This document shows positions 25,714-33,373 of a stretch of DNA of 64,000 nucleotides, in pieces. The translations under genes and the position numbers were made by a program. This DNA comes from Synechococcus sp. 1G10. Lineage in GTDB: Bacteria > Cyanobacteriota > Cyanobacteriia > PCC-6307 > Cyanobiaceae. The notes below the pieces were generated by a model. That model was not told the DNA's origin, did not search any database, and worked only from the letters and a program-made list of their open reading frames with translations. The stretch lies in assembly GCF_002252625.1 (NCBI RefSeq), contig NZ_NQKW01000009.1:62001-126000 (forward strand). Direction: 5' to 3'. How positions within the stretch are numbered: position 1 is the first letter of the stretch; each line of letters opens with the position of its first letter.

Positions 25714-26256
25714 TCAGGGCCGGCGCTCCAGCAGGAACAGATAGGGCCGGGGGTCCCCCTTGGCCTGCATCAACCCGAGCACGGTGTCCTCGTCAACGAG
25801 GCGAAAGGCGTCATGCACCGGCAGGTGGTCGTAGAGCATCGTGGCGCTCACCACGCCACGCACCTCCATCCGCCGAAGGCGAGCCTGGGGGCGCCGGGTG
25901 CGCAACAGCAGCAGCGACCGGCGCAGCAGCGGCCCCGGCAGCTGAAACGCCTGGGGGGACACGCGGCTGGCCAGCTCCAGCGCTCCCGGCAGCGGCCGTA
26001 TCGGGAAGGGTTCGCCCGCTCCGATACGCATCAGCAGCGGATGCACGGTCTCGAAATCGAGAAACTGCTTGCCATACCAGCCGCAGACCTCCAGCCAGCC
26101 CTCCATCGGATGGCCAGTGCGGATTTCGCTCCCCTGCCAGCGGCCCCAGAGCATGGCGGGCTCCACCGGCGCCAGATCGTCGAAGACGGCCAGGGCCTCC
26201 TCGAGGCCGGAGTGGCGCTCACACAGCAGGCGCTGGAGGCTGTTGGCACTGGCCAT
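25714..26256 (-). CDS. DUF4334/GXWXG family protein
   Basis: This 180-residue protein has the GXWXG-type N-terminal motif AMLWGRWQGSEIRTGHPMEG and the DUF4334 C-terminal block MEVRGVVSATMLYDHLPVHDAF. The family is widespread but uncharacterised; a lipocalin-like small-ligand-binding fold is sometimes proposed. It stands 40 bases upstream of the Nudix gene on the same strand, and diverges from the TspO-like gene. Confidence 0.8.
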   Translation of the reverse strand: MASANSLQRLLCERHSGLEEALAVFDDLAPVEPAMLWGRWQGSEIRTGHPMEGWLEVCGWYGKQFLDFETVHPLLMRIGAGEPFPIRPLPGALELASRVSPQAFQLPGPLLRRSLLLLRTRRPQARLRRMEVRGVVSATMLYDHLPVHDAFRLVDEDTVLGLMQAKGDPRPYLFLLERRP

Positions 26257-26358
26257 GGGCAGAACCCTCCCGAGGTACGGATTGATGACGGCACGAGAAA
26301 AAGCGCAACATGGGCGCCCCTCGGGCGGTCAGCCTGGAGAGCCCTGCACTGATGCTCG

Positions 26359-26805
26359 ATGGTGGCGGCCCTGGTGATCCTGGCGGTGATCGTGGCGGTT
26401 GGAGCCCTGCTCAACCCGTCTCAGGACGACTTCCGCTGGTTTCTGCGGCTTCGCCGCCCCCGCTGGCTCAGCTTCGAGCGCTGGATTCCGGCGATCTGGC
26501 TGGCGATCTACCTCTGCTTCTACGCCTCGGCCCTGCTGGTGTGGCAGGCCACCAGCAACCTGGCGCTGATGGCCGGCTACCTGGGGATGGTGGTGCTGGT
26601 TCAGAGCTACACCCTGTTGATCTGCCGAAGCCGCAGCCTGCGCAATGGCACCGTGATCGGCCTGGCCGGCTGGGCCTGGGGGGTGGCGCTGGCGGTGGTG
26701 GTGCTGCAGCTGTCGCGGCCAGCGGCGCTGCTGCTGATCCCCTTCCTGCTCTGGAGCCCGGTGGGCAGCTTCGTGACCTGGCGGATGGAAAGCCTCAACC
26801 GTTGA
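26359..26805 (+). CDS. TspO/MBR-related membrane protein
   Basis: This 148-residue protein has about five hydrophobic segments. Features shared with the TspO/MBR family are RRPRWLSFERWIPAIWLAIYL at the first loop and a closing LLWSPVGSFVTWRMESLN. TspO proteins bind porphyrins and tetrapyrroles. The aromatic, Trp-rich pattern is weaker than in canonical TspO, so this is probably a cyanobacterial paralogue. The 3' end overlaps the convergent small gene by 11 bases. Confidence 0.78.
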   Translation: MVAALVILAVIVAVGALLNPSQDDFRWFLRLRRPRWLSFERWIPAIWLAIYLCFYASALLVWQATSNLALMAGYLGMVVLVQSYTLLICRSRSLRNGTVIGLAGWAWGVALAVVVLQLSRPAALLLIPFLLWSPVGSFVTWRMESLNR

Positions 26806-27004
26806 GGGGGTCGCCGGGGTGCTCGATCCGCTGCTCCACGGCCTCCCAGACCACACGATAAGCGAGGGTCTGAGATTCACTCCAGGCCTGAACGGCGGGT
26901 TGATGCCAGGCCACCTGGCGTGAGAGCTCGCCGAAATCCTCAGGCAACTGCTCCAACCCGAGCAATGTCAGGGCTTCGGGCAAATCCAGGGATTGAACAT
27001 GCAT
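26795..27004 (-). CDS. Small hypothetical protein
   Basis: This protein of about 69 residues begins MHVQSLDLPEALTLLGLEQL and is acidic, with several Trp (VAWHQPAVQAWSESQTLAY). No family recognised. ATG 27004 is chosen because the protein-like composition begins there. The 3' end overlaps the TspO-like gene in the opposite direction. Confidence 0.5.
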   Translation of the reverse strand: MHVQSLDLPEALTLLGLEQLPEDFGELSRQVAWHQPAVQAWSESQTLAYRVVWEAVEQRIEHPGDPLNG

Positions 27005-27091
27005 GGGGAAACCTCCTGCTGGTGCAGCCAGGGACCGGGCAGCGCATGGTGCACTCCCTCCTCCAAGCTGACACGCCACTCCCCAACGCGC

Positions 27092-27313
27092 TCAAGACCG
27101 CTTGATCAGCCTCAGGATCAGCACTGCCAGTGCAGCGCCAATCGCCGCCTTGAGCACGCTGCCCAGGAGCGCATCACCGAGGGAAGGGCCCCAGCCAGCC
27201 AGCACCAGGCCACCGATCAGGGCACCGATGATCCCTGCCACCAGATGCATCACCAGACCACCCGCCAGCCATCCGGCGATCACGCCCACAAGCAGGAACA
27301 ACAGAACGTTCAT
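27092..27313 (-). CDS. GlsB/YeaQ/YmgE family stress membrane protein
   Basis: This 73-residue protein has three glycine-zipper hydrophobic segments typical of the family (VGVIAGWLAGGLVMH, GIIGALIGGLVL). It resembles the protein at 49386-49631, so the window holds two paralogues. Members are small inner-membrane proteins often induced by stress; the older name, transglycosylase-associated, has little functional support. Confidence 0.85.
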   Translation of the reverse strand: MNVLLFLLVGVIAGWLAGGLVMHLVAGIIGALIGGLVLAGWGPSLGDALLGSVLKAAIGAALAVLILRLIKRS

Positions 27314-27445
27314 GGCTTTGGAGGTGCTGGTGGCAGAAAACAGGAGCGGGCGAACCTTACCTCTGGATCAGACACATGCCGTCTTGGCGGAGGTCCAGTG
27401 CTGACGTCGCCGTTCCAGCAAAGCCATCAAGGAGCTGATGCTTGC

Positions 27446-28108
27446 TCAGCTGCAACTTTTGAGATAGGTGGCATCGAAGTCCTGAGGCATCGGCTTGAAG
27501 TCGGGCTTCAGGGCACGACCCTGTCGGAAGCTGGCACAGGCGAGCTCGCGTTGTCCAAGCAGAAAAAGTGTTTCGCCACGATTAAAGTAAGCCCGTGAGT
27601 CACTGGGCTCTAACTCAATGGCCATGTTGTAGTCGGCAAGTGCTCCCTTGTAATCTTTAGATGAGTTCCGGGTCACTCCACGGTTGTTATAGGCCAACCC
27701 ATTCCTGGGGTTGAGTGCGATAGATTTGGCGTAATCTTCAAGGGCACCAGAATAATCAACAGGCACGGAAGCTGCCTTGACATCCGCAAGGCGAAGATAG
27801 GCGTTTGAATTCTCAGGTTCCAGCTCCACGGCCCGACGACAATCCACCATCGCTTCGCTCACCTTGGCGAGTGCAAGCTGGGCCTGACAACGGTCGATCC
27901 AGGCTGCAGTGAGCTTCGGGTTCAGCTCGATCGCCTGGGTGCACAGCTTCACAGCAATCTGCCAATCAGAAGCTTTGATCCCTGCTCTGCACTGCGCCGC
28001 TACATCATCACTGGCTGCAGAAGCTGCGGGCACAACTCCCCGTAGCGCTGCCATGGGGAGCAAGACGCAGGCCACCCAAAAAGGGAGCCAATGGGATCGC
28101 GAAGACAT
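27446..28108 (-). CDS. Exported TPR-repeat protein
   Basis: This 220-residue protein has a signal sequence (SHWLPFWVACVLLPMAAL) and about four tetratricopeptide repeats, visible as recurring A-x-N-x-x-G/A and DY/DC-x-x-A-I-x-L-x-P patterns (CTQAIELNPKLTAAW, YAKSIALNPRNGLAYNNRG, YNMAIELEPSDSRAYFNRG). TPR proteins act as scaffolds for protein complexes; the partner is unknown. The 264 bases upstream to 28372 hold no gene I can support and should contain its promoter. Confidence 0.83.
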   Translation of the reverse strand: MSSRSHWLPFWVACVLLPMAALRGVVPAASAASDDVAAQCRAGIKASDWQIAVKLCTQAIELNPKLTAAWIDRCQAQLALAKVSEAMVDCRRAVELEPENSNAYLRLADVKAASVPVDYSGALEDYAKSIALNPRNGLAYNNRGVTRNSSKDYKGALADYNMAIELEPSDSRAYFNRGETLFLLGQRELACASFRQGRALKPDFKPMPQDFDATYLKSCS

Positions 28109-28372
28109 GATGAGGAGTACTTCTCGAAATCACCGTAGACAAATCCCGATGGCTTGACAATGTCCATCCCAGAGCTGGGCGCTTGAACGCACTTTGCTTA
28201 CTGAGTTGAAGAGGTCAGCTGATCCGACGCTCAAAGGTCGATTTTCCTCGAAGTGAAGAACCATTAGGCGATGGCCGCGAAGCTCTTGTTAGTAGCAGAA
28301 AATAAAAAGAGTTCCAGGAGTGTTACCTTACTGGAACTTTAGAAAGTTATCGAGATCAGAGCGTGAATATGC

Positions 28373-29017
28373 TCAGGAAGGAGTCACCATGGAACCGGAT
28401 TCGAAATCCTCCGAGGCGGGTTGCGTTGGCTCGGTAATCAGGTCGTTCACCATGGCGCCATCGAAGGAGAAGCGGCCTGGACCGATCAGCAGCAGGGCAA
28501 GGCTTCCGCCCAGGTAGAGCAGCACCAGTTCAAGCACATAGATGTTGAGGCCGGCCGTGAGGATGTGCTGGTAGGCAGCCACGGTCATGGTGCCGGTGAT
28601 GGCGAGAGCTCCAATGGGAGTGAGCAGGCCGAGGATCAACAGCCAACTGCCGATCAGCTCTGAGAATCCAGCCGCGTAAGCGAAGAACAGCGGGAACGGG
28701 AGATGCAGCGAGGCCACGTAGGTGTTGGCGAACTGCTGGGGATCGGCGAGTTTCTCCTGGCCGTGGTGAATCATCAGACCACCGATGGCCAGGCGCAGCA
28801 CCAGCAGCGCGATGTTCACCGTCAAGCCCTTTCTCAGGAAATAGCCGCCCAGAGCTTGACGGAGCATGAGACTGCCGCCCGCGTCAGAGCGAACAACCGC
28901 TGCTGAGGAAAGACCTCGTTCGATCCGGGGCGAGGGCCGGCTGAGCACGATGAACCAGAGGGCCATGCCGGCAGCTAGAAAGCCGGCGAAGAGCTCAAGA
29001 AGCAGGAGGGTGGTCAT
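28373..29017 (-). CDS. DoxX family membrane protein
   Basis: This protein of about 214 residues has an N-terminal hydrophobic helix, a polar stretch, and then the DoxX core of four membrane helices (LLVLRLAIGGLMIHHGQEKL, FSELIGSWLLILGLLTPIGA, LVLLYLGGSLALLLIGPGRF). Family members are linked to quinone or thiol redox functions. ATG 29017 is chosen over upstream starts because hydrophobic, family-like sequence begins there. It diverges from the DUF547 gene. Confidence 0.83.
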   Translation of the reverse strand: MTTLLLLELFAGFLAAGMALWFIVLSRPSPRIERGLSSAAVVRSDAGGSLMLRQALGGYFLRKGLTVNIALLVLRLAIGGLMIHHGQEKLADPQQFANTYVASLHLPFPLFFAYAAGFSELIGSWLLILGLLTPIGALAITGTMTVAAYQHILTAGLNIYVLELVLLYLGGSLALLLIGPGRFSFDGAMVNDLITEPTQPASEDFESGSMVTPS

Positions 29018-29147
29018 GGCGGGAGAGCTGACGCAAAAAGTCTGGCAACCTCCGTAAAGAAATGCGAAGCGCCCTGGCGAGAGAGCGGCAACAGCTGCGG
29101 GCCACGCCTTGTCTCGCTGCAACAGCAGTCCACTACGCTTCCAACCA

Positions 29148-29840
29148 ATGGTTGATCTCACCACCTGGGATGGACTGCTCCGCACCTACGTCGATGCTGA
29201 CGGGCGGGTGGATTACCGATCCTGGCTGACCAGGGAGCCAACCATCCTCGCCGACTGGCTGGCCCAGCAATCCTGCGAAACGAAGGGGCACCAGGATCAC
29301 CTGGCCCACTGGATCAACCTCTACAACGCCTTCACGATCCAGGCGGTGCTCAGCCGCTATCCCATCGACTCGATCCGACCCAAGCTGCTCGGCCTGCCCA
29401 ACTGGATCGGCTTTCTGCGCTTCTTCCAACAGCCGGTGCATCGCCTCGGCTCGCAGTTGATCAGCCTGGCGCAGATCGAGAATCGGATGCTGCGTGAACA
29501 AAGCAAAGACCCACGCATTCATTTCGCGATCGTCTGCGCCTCACTGGGGTGTCCGCTGTTGCGCTGCGAGGCCTATACGCCGGAGCGCGTTGAACAACAA
29601 CTCGAGGATGACCTGATGCGCTTCGTCAACAACCCCCAGAAAGTGCGCCTTGATGCCGAAGCCGGCATCCTCCACTGCAGCAAGATCTTCCAGTGGTACA
29701 AAGCCGACTTTCTGGCTGCATCACCCTCCATTCCTGCCTACATCCTGCCCCAGCTTCAGGGCGCGACCGATTTAAAAACTGAGCTGCGGCTGGCTTATCT
29801 TCCCTACGACTGGAGCCTCAATCAGCGGATGTCCTCGTAG
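29148..29840 (+). CDS. DUF547 domain protein
   Basis: This protein of about 230 residues is covered by DUF547: WDGLLRTYVDADGRVDYRSW, HWINLYNAFTIQAVL, HFAIVCASLGCPLL and ILHCSKIFQWYKADF. The Cys/His/Asn set in these motifs suggests a papain-like or metal-dependent fold, but the family's activity is not established. ATG 29148 is chosen. The 3' end overlaps the convergent glycosyltransferase gene by 19 bases. Confidence 0.88.
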   Translation: MVDLTTWDGLLRTYVDADGRVDYRSWLTREPTILADWLAQQSCETKGHQDHLAHWINLYNAFTIQAVLSRYPIDSIRPKLLGLPNWIGFLRFFQQPVHRLGSQLISLAQIENRMLREQSKDPRIHFAIVCASLGCPLLRCEAYTPERVEQQLEDDLMRFVNNPQKVRLDAEAGILHCSKIFQWYKADFLAASPSIPAYILPQLQGATDLKTELRLAYLPYDWSLNQRMSS

Positions 29841-30553
29841 AAACGCTTCAGGCGGCTCGGCGGTACGCCAAGCCCCCAGAAGATGCCGATCGAAAGATAG
29901 GTGGTGATCGCTTTCCATCGTCCCCATTGCTGAACACGGCGATCCGAACTCTCAACCACACGATTGATCAGCACGATGCGCCCCTGGCTCAGCATGCGCA
30001 GGCACAGATCTCCGTCTTCCATGATCGGGAGCTTTGCATCAAATCCACCACACAACCTGAAATCTCGTCGGCGACAGATCATCACCTGATCACCAAAGAG
30101 CAGACGCAATCCCCTCAGGTAAAGATGGGGCCGAAACAGCAGCGGCGCCAGATAGGTTTTCAACAGGTTCAGGGCCGAGATGTCCCAGCGAATGTTGTCG
30201 CCATGGCCCATCAGCGAAATGAAGCCAGCGCAGGCAATTGAGGTATCCGCCAAGGTGCGCTCGGCCACCTGGACCAGGTCGTCGGGGATCAGGGTGTCCG
30301 CATGCAGAAAACAAAGCAGATCACCCGTGGCCGCTCTGGCCCCATGGTTCATCTGGATGGCCCGACCTGCCCCCTCGCTCCTGAGCACCACCACGCCGGC
30401 ATCGGCGGCGATCTGCGCAGTGTTGTCGCTGCTGCCGCCATCCACCACCAGCACCTGCCAGGCAGGCGGGTACAAGGCCTTCACCTGCCGCAACGTGCGC
30501 GCCAGGGTGGTGGCTTCATTCAGGGTGGGAATGATGATTGAAAGCTGTGCCAT
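29822..30553 (-). CDS. TIGR04283-type (arsenosugar cluster) GT2 glycosyltransferase
   Basis: This 243-residue GT-A enzyme has the TIGR04283-type pattern: LSIIIPTLNEATTLARTL, VLVVDGGSSDNTAQIA, GAGRAIQMNHGA, LLCFLHADTLIPDDL, LFGDQVMICRRRDF and MEDGDLCLRM. Relatives lie in arsenosugar/arsenolipid clusters with ArsM and the radical SAM protein ArsS, neither of which is in this window, so the arsenical role is only a family-based hint. ATG 30553 has AGGATGG upstream; ATG 30562 is an alternative. Confidence 0.82.
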   Translation of the reverse strand: MAQLSIIIPTLNEATTLARTLRQVKALYPPAWQVLVVDGGSSDNTAQIAADAGVVVLRSEGAGRAIQMNHGARAATGDLLCFLHADTLIPDDLVQVAERTLADTSIACAGFISLMGHGDNIRWDISALNLLKTYLAPLLFRPHLYLRGLRLLFGDQVMICRRRDFRLCGGFDAKLPIMEDGDLCLRMLSQGRIVLINRVVESSDRRVQQWGRWKAITTYLSIGIFWGLGVPPSRLKRFYEDIR

Positions 30554-30574
30554 CGATGCCATCCTGGGGGAGCC

Positions 30575-31687
30575 TTAACGCCGCATCAGGCCCTGATGGA
30601 GGCCAAGACTGCCCAGCAGGGAAGCAAGGCTGATCAACACGAACTTTGCCGGAATGGCCAGAGAAAGCGGCACCACGAAGAACGCGACGATCACGATCAC
30701 AGGCTGGTGGAGCAGATAGACGGAGAAGGCCGCCTGGTTGCCGTAACTGAGGATGGGGTGGCTGTAGCTCCGGTAGGGCCGTGCCAGAGCCAGCAGAGCC
30801 AGAACCCAGCACCAACTGTTGAAACCTCGAAAGGCCTGATAGGCCATGTAGGGCGCTGAATAGGCTCGCTCCGGCACCATATGCGTGATGCCGAGAGTCA
30901 GCAGGAGCACCATTCCAAGCCCTGCTGTGGCGCAGATGAGCCACCTGTGCTGATCCAGAGCCGACCACAACCAGGTGTCACGGCAGAAGAGAAAGCCATA
31001 GAAAAAGTACAGCAGATAGAGGAGCAGATTGGCCCAGTCGTCGTAGAGGTTCTGAAAGCCGATCCAATGTGGACGCAACAGGGCCTCAACCGCCATCAAC
31101 GGCACGGCCAGCATGATCAGCGATCCCAGGCCAGGGGGCATCGAAAAGAATGAAATGGAATCGCTAGCGGTGGAATCACCTCGCAGCCTCAGCATCACTG
31201 GAAAGCAAGCGATCGAGATCACAAGCAGATAGGCCAGAAACCAGAGATGAGCCCACTCGAAATGACCTAGTGGCCGGATGCCATCAAAGAAGAGGGGGTA
31301 GAACTGCAGGAAGTTACCGATCTCTCTGCCATCCTGGAGCTCGTGGATATACACTTGTGGCGGAACAAGCACCAGGATTCCTATCAGCAGGGGCAGCAGA
31401 AGCCTCCGCAGCCGCTGCCGCAGGTACTCCCCTTGAGAGCGTGCCTGCAGGGAATACCAACTGGCGGCACCGGCCAGAAAGAAAAACAGTGGCATGTGCC
31501 ACTGATGCACGAACTGAATGAACATGCCGAGGCCGGCACTTCTCTGGGCATTGACGACGTAGAAACTGCCCAGTTCCCCCTCGTAGAAGACAGCGGCTGA
31601 GTGAAAGGGGATCAGCAGCACGATGGCCAGCAACCGCAGCCAATCCAGATCATGGGAACGGAGCTGATGGGTCATGGACTTCATCAA
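30575..31687 (-). CDS. Acyltransferase family 3 membrane protein
   Basis: This 370-residue protein has about ten membrane segments and the acyltransferase-3/OpgC pattern: DLDWLRLLAIVLLIPFHSAAVF with the catalytic His near the end of helix 1, MPLFFFLAGAASWYSL, an Arg-rich LRQRLRRLLLPLLIG, and HFEWAHLWFLAYLL. The family O-acylates sugars or lipids on the outer face of the membrane. Its ATG overlaps the rhodanese stop (31684-31687), so the two are coupled; the GT2 gene follows 21 bases later. Confidence 0.87.
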   Translation of the reverse strand: MMKSMTHQLRSHDLDWLRLLAIVLLIPFHSAAVFYEGELGSFYVVNAQRSAGLGMFIQFVHQWHMPLFFFLAGAASWYSLQARSQGEYLRQRLRRLLLPLLIGILVLVPPQVYIHELQDGREIGNFLQFYPLFFDGIRPLGHFEWAHLWFLAYLLVISIACFPVMLRLRGDSTASDSISFFSMPPGLGSLIMLAVPLMAVEALLRPHWIGFQNLYDDWANLLLYLLYFFYGFLFCRDTWLWSALDQHRWLICATAGLGMVLLLTLGITHMVPERAYSAPYMAYQAFRGFNSWCWVLALLALARPYRSYSHPILSYGNQAAFSVYLLHQPVIVIVAFFVVPLSLAIPAKFVLISLASLLGSLGLHQGLMRR

Positions 31688-32169
31688 TCTGTCCTGCCAC
31701 GGTTCTTCGCTGGCAGCAGCCTTCCCCAGAGGTGATTGTATGGGTGAACCAGCAGGGTGGGCTCTCCATCACGTACCAGAGAGCGCCCATCACGAACCCA
31801 CTTGAACAGTCCACCGTCCAGATTGAAAGCCCGAGAAAACCCCGCTCGCCGTAGTTCAGCCACCCGTGCGGCGCTGCGCACTCCCACCGAGCAGCAGACG
31901 ACGATCGACCTGTCCCTGGGCAATGCCTTGATCGATCCCACGTCCGCGATCAAGCCGTCTGCATCGACCAAAGCTGAACCGCCCAGGTGACTGAAAGCGA
32001 ATTCGGCCGGTGATCTCGCATCAAGGATCAACCAGTCGGCAGCCTCATGTCCGGCCAGGATCTGCTCGAGCTGCCCGGCTTCGATGCAGGAAACGGCTGG
32101 ATAGCGCAGCCGGATCCATTGCTTCAGGCAACAGAAAGCGGCATGAGCAGCTGTGAATGGCTGACTCAT
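31684..32169 (-). CDS. Rhodanese-like sulfurtransferase domain protein
   Basis: This 161-residue protein has one rhodanese domain: LILDARSPAEFAFSHLGGSA and an active loop with Cys in VVCCSVGVRSAARVAEL, then FNLDGGLFKWV. ATG 32169 gives a short N-terminal extension with three Cys. It opens a three-gene minus-strand unit with the acyltransferase and GT2 genes. Single-domain rhodaneses move sulfane sulfur or serve redox signalling; the substrate here is unknown. Confidence 0.88.
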   Translation of the reverse strand: MSQPFTAAHAAFCCLKQWIRLRYPAVSCIEAGQLEQILAGHEAADWLILDARSPAEFAFSHLGGSALVDADGLIADVGSIKALPRDRSIVVCCSVGVRSAARVAELRRAGFSRAFNLDGGLFKWVRDGRSLVRDGEPTLLVHPYNHLWGRLLPAKNRGRTD

Positions 32170-32319
32170 GGTGAGGTGTGAACCAGCGATAGCAGCAGGA
32201 TGATTCTTCTGCGACAAGTGATCAACAAAAATTGTGCCCGCTGCTGGATATGGTTCTCACGGTCCTCTCCAGCGCTGGCGGCATCACAATGGTGAGATCG
32301 TCCTGCTTCAGGAGTGCCC

Positions 32320-32502
32320 ATGACCACGACTCTTGAGAAGCCCACCACTCTCAAATGCGCATGCCCGGGCTGTCACTGCACGGTGCAAGCGGAAACAGCG
32401 ATTCGCCGTGGCAGCTTGCTGTTTTGCAGCGATGTCTGCGCCAACGGCCACCCCAACGGTGAACCCTGCCATGCCGGCTGCGGCTGTGAGTGCCAAGGCT
32501 GA
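32320..32502 (+). CDS. Bacterial metallothionein (SmtA type)
   Basis: This 60-residue protein has ten Cys and several His: LKCACPGCHC, LLFCSDVC, then GHPNGEPCHAGCGCECQG. This matches cyanobacterial SmtA, whose zinc-finger-like GATA fold holds four Zn2+ ions. It buffers Zn and Cd in the cytosol. ATG 32320 is preferred over 32314. No smtB repressor gene is adjacent and I do not see an obvious SmtB operator in the ~150 bases upstream. Confidence 0.93.
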   Translation: MTTTLEKPTTLKCACPGCHCTVQAETAIRRGSLLFCSDVCANGHPNGEPCHAGCGCECQG

Positions 32503-32606
32503 GCAGGTCGCCGCTGGCCATTCAGCCTCAGGGCGCGCTCGTGGAAGCCCCAGCCCTCAGGCGGCTCATGGACGTGACAGAGTGTTTACATTCCGTTACG
32601 AGACTC

Positions 32607-32852
32607 ATGACGGTCGGCCAGCTCTTTCTCGAATCCCTCTCCAGCGGAGTCATCACGCCTAACGAGCTCTCCTGGCTCACCCATCAGCAAGACCACTTCT
32701 CCCGGGTGGAGGAAGCCACCGCGCTGCGGCTTGGACGCCTGCTCGATCAGGGGGACATTCACCTCGGCTGCAGGCTCCCCGCATCCAAGCTCCGCCACGA
32801 CACGGTCCGCGAGCAGTGGATCGAGCCCCTGGGACGCAACCGCCACCACTGA
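32607..32852 (+). CDS. Small hypothetical protein
   Basis: This 81-residue protein begins MTVGQLFLESLSSGVITPNE and has a central helix with ATALRLGRLLDQGDIHLG. The pattern resembles small proteins seen beside HLIP or metal-response genes in picocyanobacteria, but I cannot name a family. ATG 32607 is chosen; ATG 32568 would add 13 residues. It lies between the metallothionein and HLIP genes, all on the plus strand. Confidence 0.55.
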   Translation: MTVGQLFLESLSSGVITPNELSWLTHQQDHFSRVEEATALRLGRLLDQGDIHLGCRLPASKLRHDTVREQWIEPLGRNRHH

Positions 32853-32917
32853 ACCCGGCACCCAGCTCGACCACCCATTCAAATTCGTGTTAAGTTTCGA
32901 GAAGTTCCATTTCACCC

Positions 32918-33061
32918 ATGGCTGACTCCACCTCCCGTTTTGGTTTCGTTGCCTTTGCTGAAACCTGGAATGGCCGTATGGCCATGCTCGGCTTCGTCAT
33001 CGGCCTTGCAACAGAACTCCTCACCGGCCAAAGCATTCTTTCCCAGATCGGTCTGGGCTGA
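32918..33061 (+). CDS. High-light-inducible protein (HLIP/Scp)
   Basis: This 47-residue single-helix protein has the chlorophyll-binding signature AETWNGRMAMLGFVIGLATE (ExxNGRxAMxGF). HLIPs bind chlorophyll and carotenoid in thylakoid membranes, protect photosystem II assembly and dissipate energy under high light. The short N-terminus (MADSTSRFGFV) and LTGQSILSQIG end are typical of picocyanobacterial forms. A strong terminator follows 26 bases after the stop. Confidence 0.95.
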   Translation: MADSTSRFGFVAFAETWNGRMAMLGFVIGLATELLTGQSILSQIGLG

Positions 33062-33087
33062 ATTCAGGCTCACAAGTTGAGCTTCTC

Positions 33088-33120
33088 AAGCCCGGACGAC
33101 TTAAGCCGTCCGGGCTTTTG
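33088..33120 (+). terminator. Intrinsic terminator after the HLIP gene
   Basis: AAGCCCGGACG pairs with CGTCCGGGCTT across an 8-base loop and is followed by TT then G. The 11-bp perfect stem is the strongest terminator-like hairpin in the window. Confidence 0.85.
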
Positions 33121-33373
33121 CATGTCTTTGCGTCTGGAATTCATCGCTGTGGCATGACAGTTCCTGCCTCAGTGGCCGTGGTTCTATCCGAGCCAAGCCG
33201 ACTGATAGCAGCCCCGATAGGAGCGGGCGCACCAGCAGCAATATTTTGGCAAAAGGCTCGGAATAACGGTGAGCTTCAGCTCCTGACTGGCTTCCAGTTC
33301 CGATGACATCTGTCCGAGTATTGCCACCAGACGCTGAAGCTGACGCTGGTACCGACGCCATAGCCCTGACCCT
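33121..33373. other. Intergenic region between HLIP terminator and photolyase gene
   Basis: These 253 bases carry no gene I can support. A minus-strand open frame crosses the region into the photolyase gene but has no protein-like features. The promoter of the photolyase-AhpC/TSA operon should be here. Confidence 0.5.

Noticed and set aside
32320-32502. Classical smtB-smtA operon with operator
   Set aside because: No ArsR/SmtB-type repressor gene is adjacent and I see no clear 12-2-12 inverted repeat upstream; only the metallothionein is supported.
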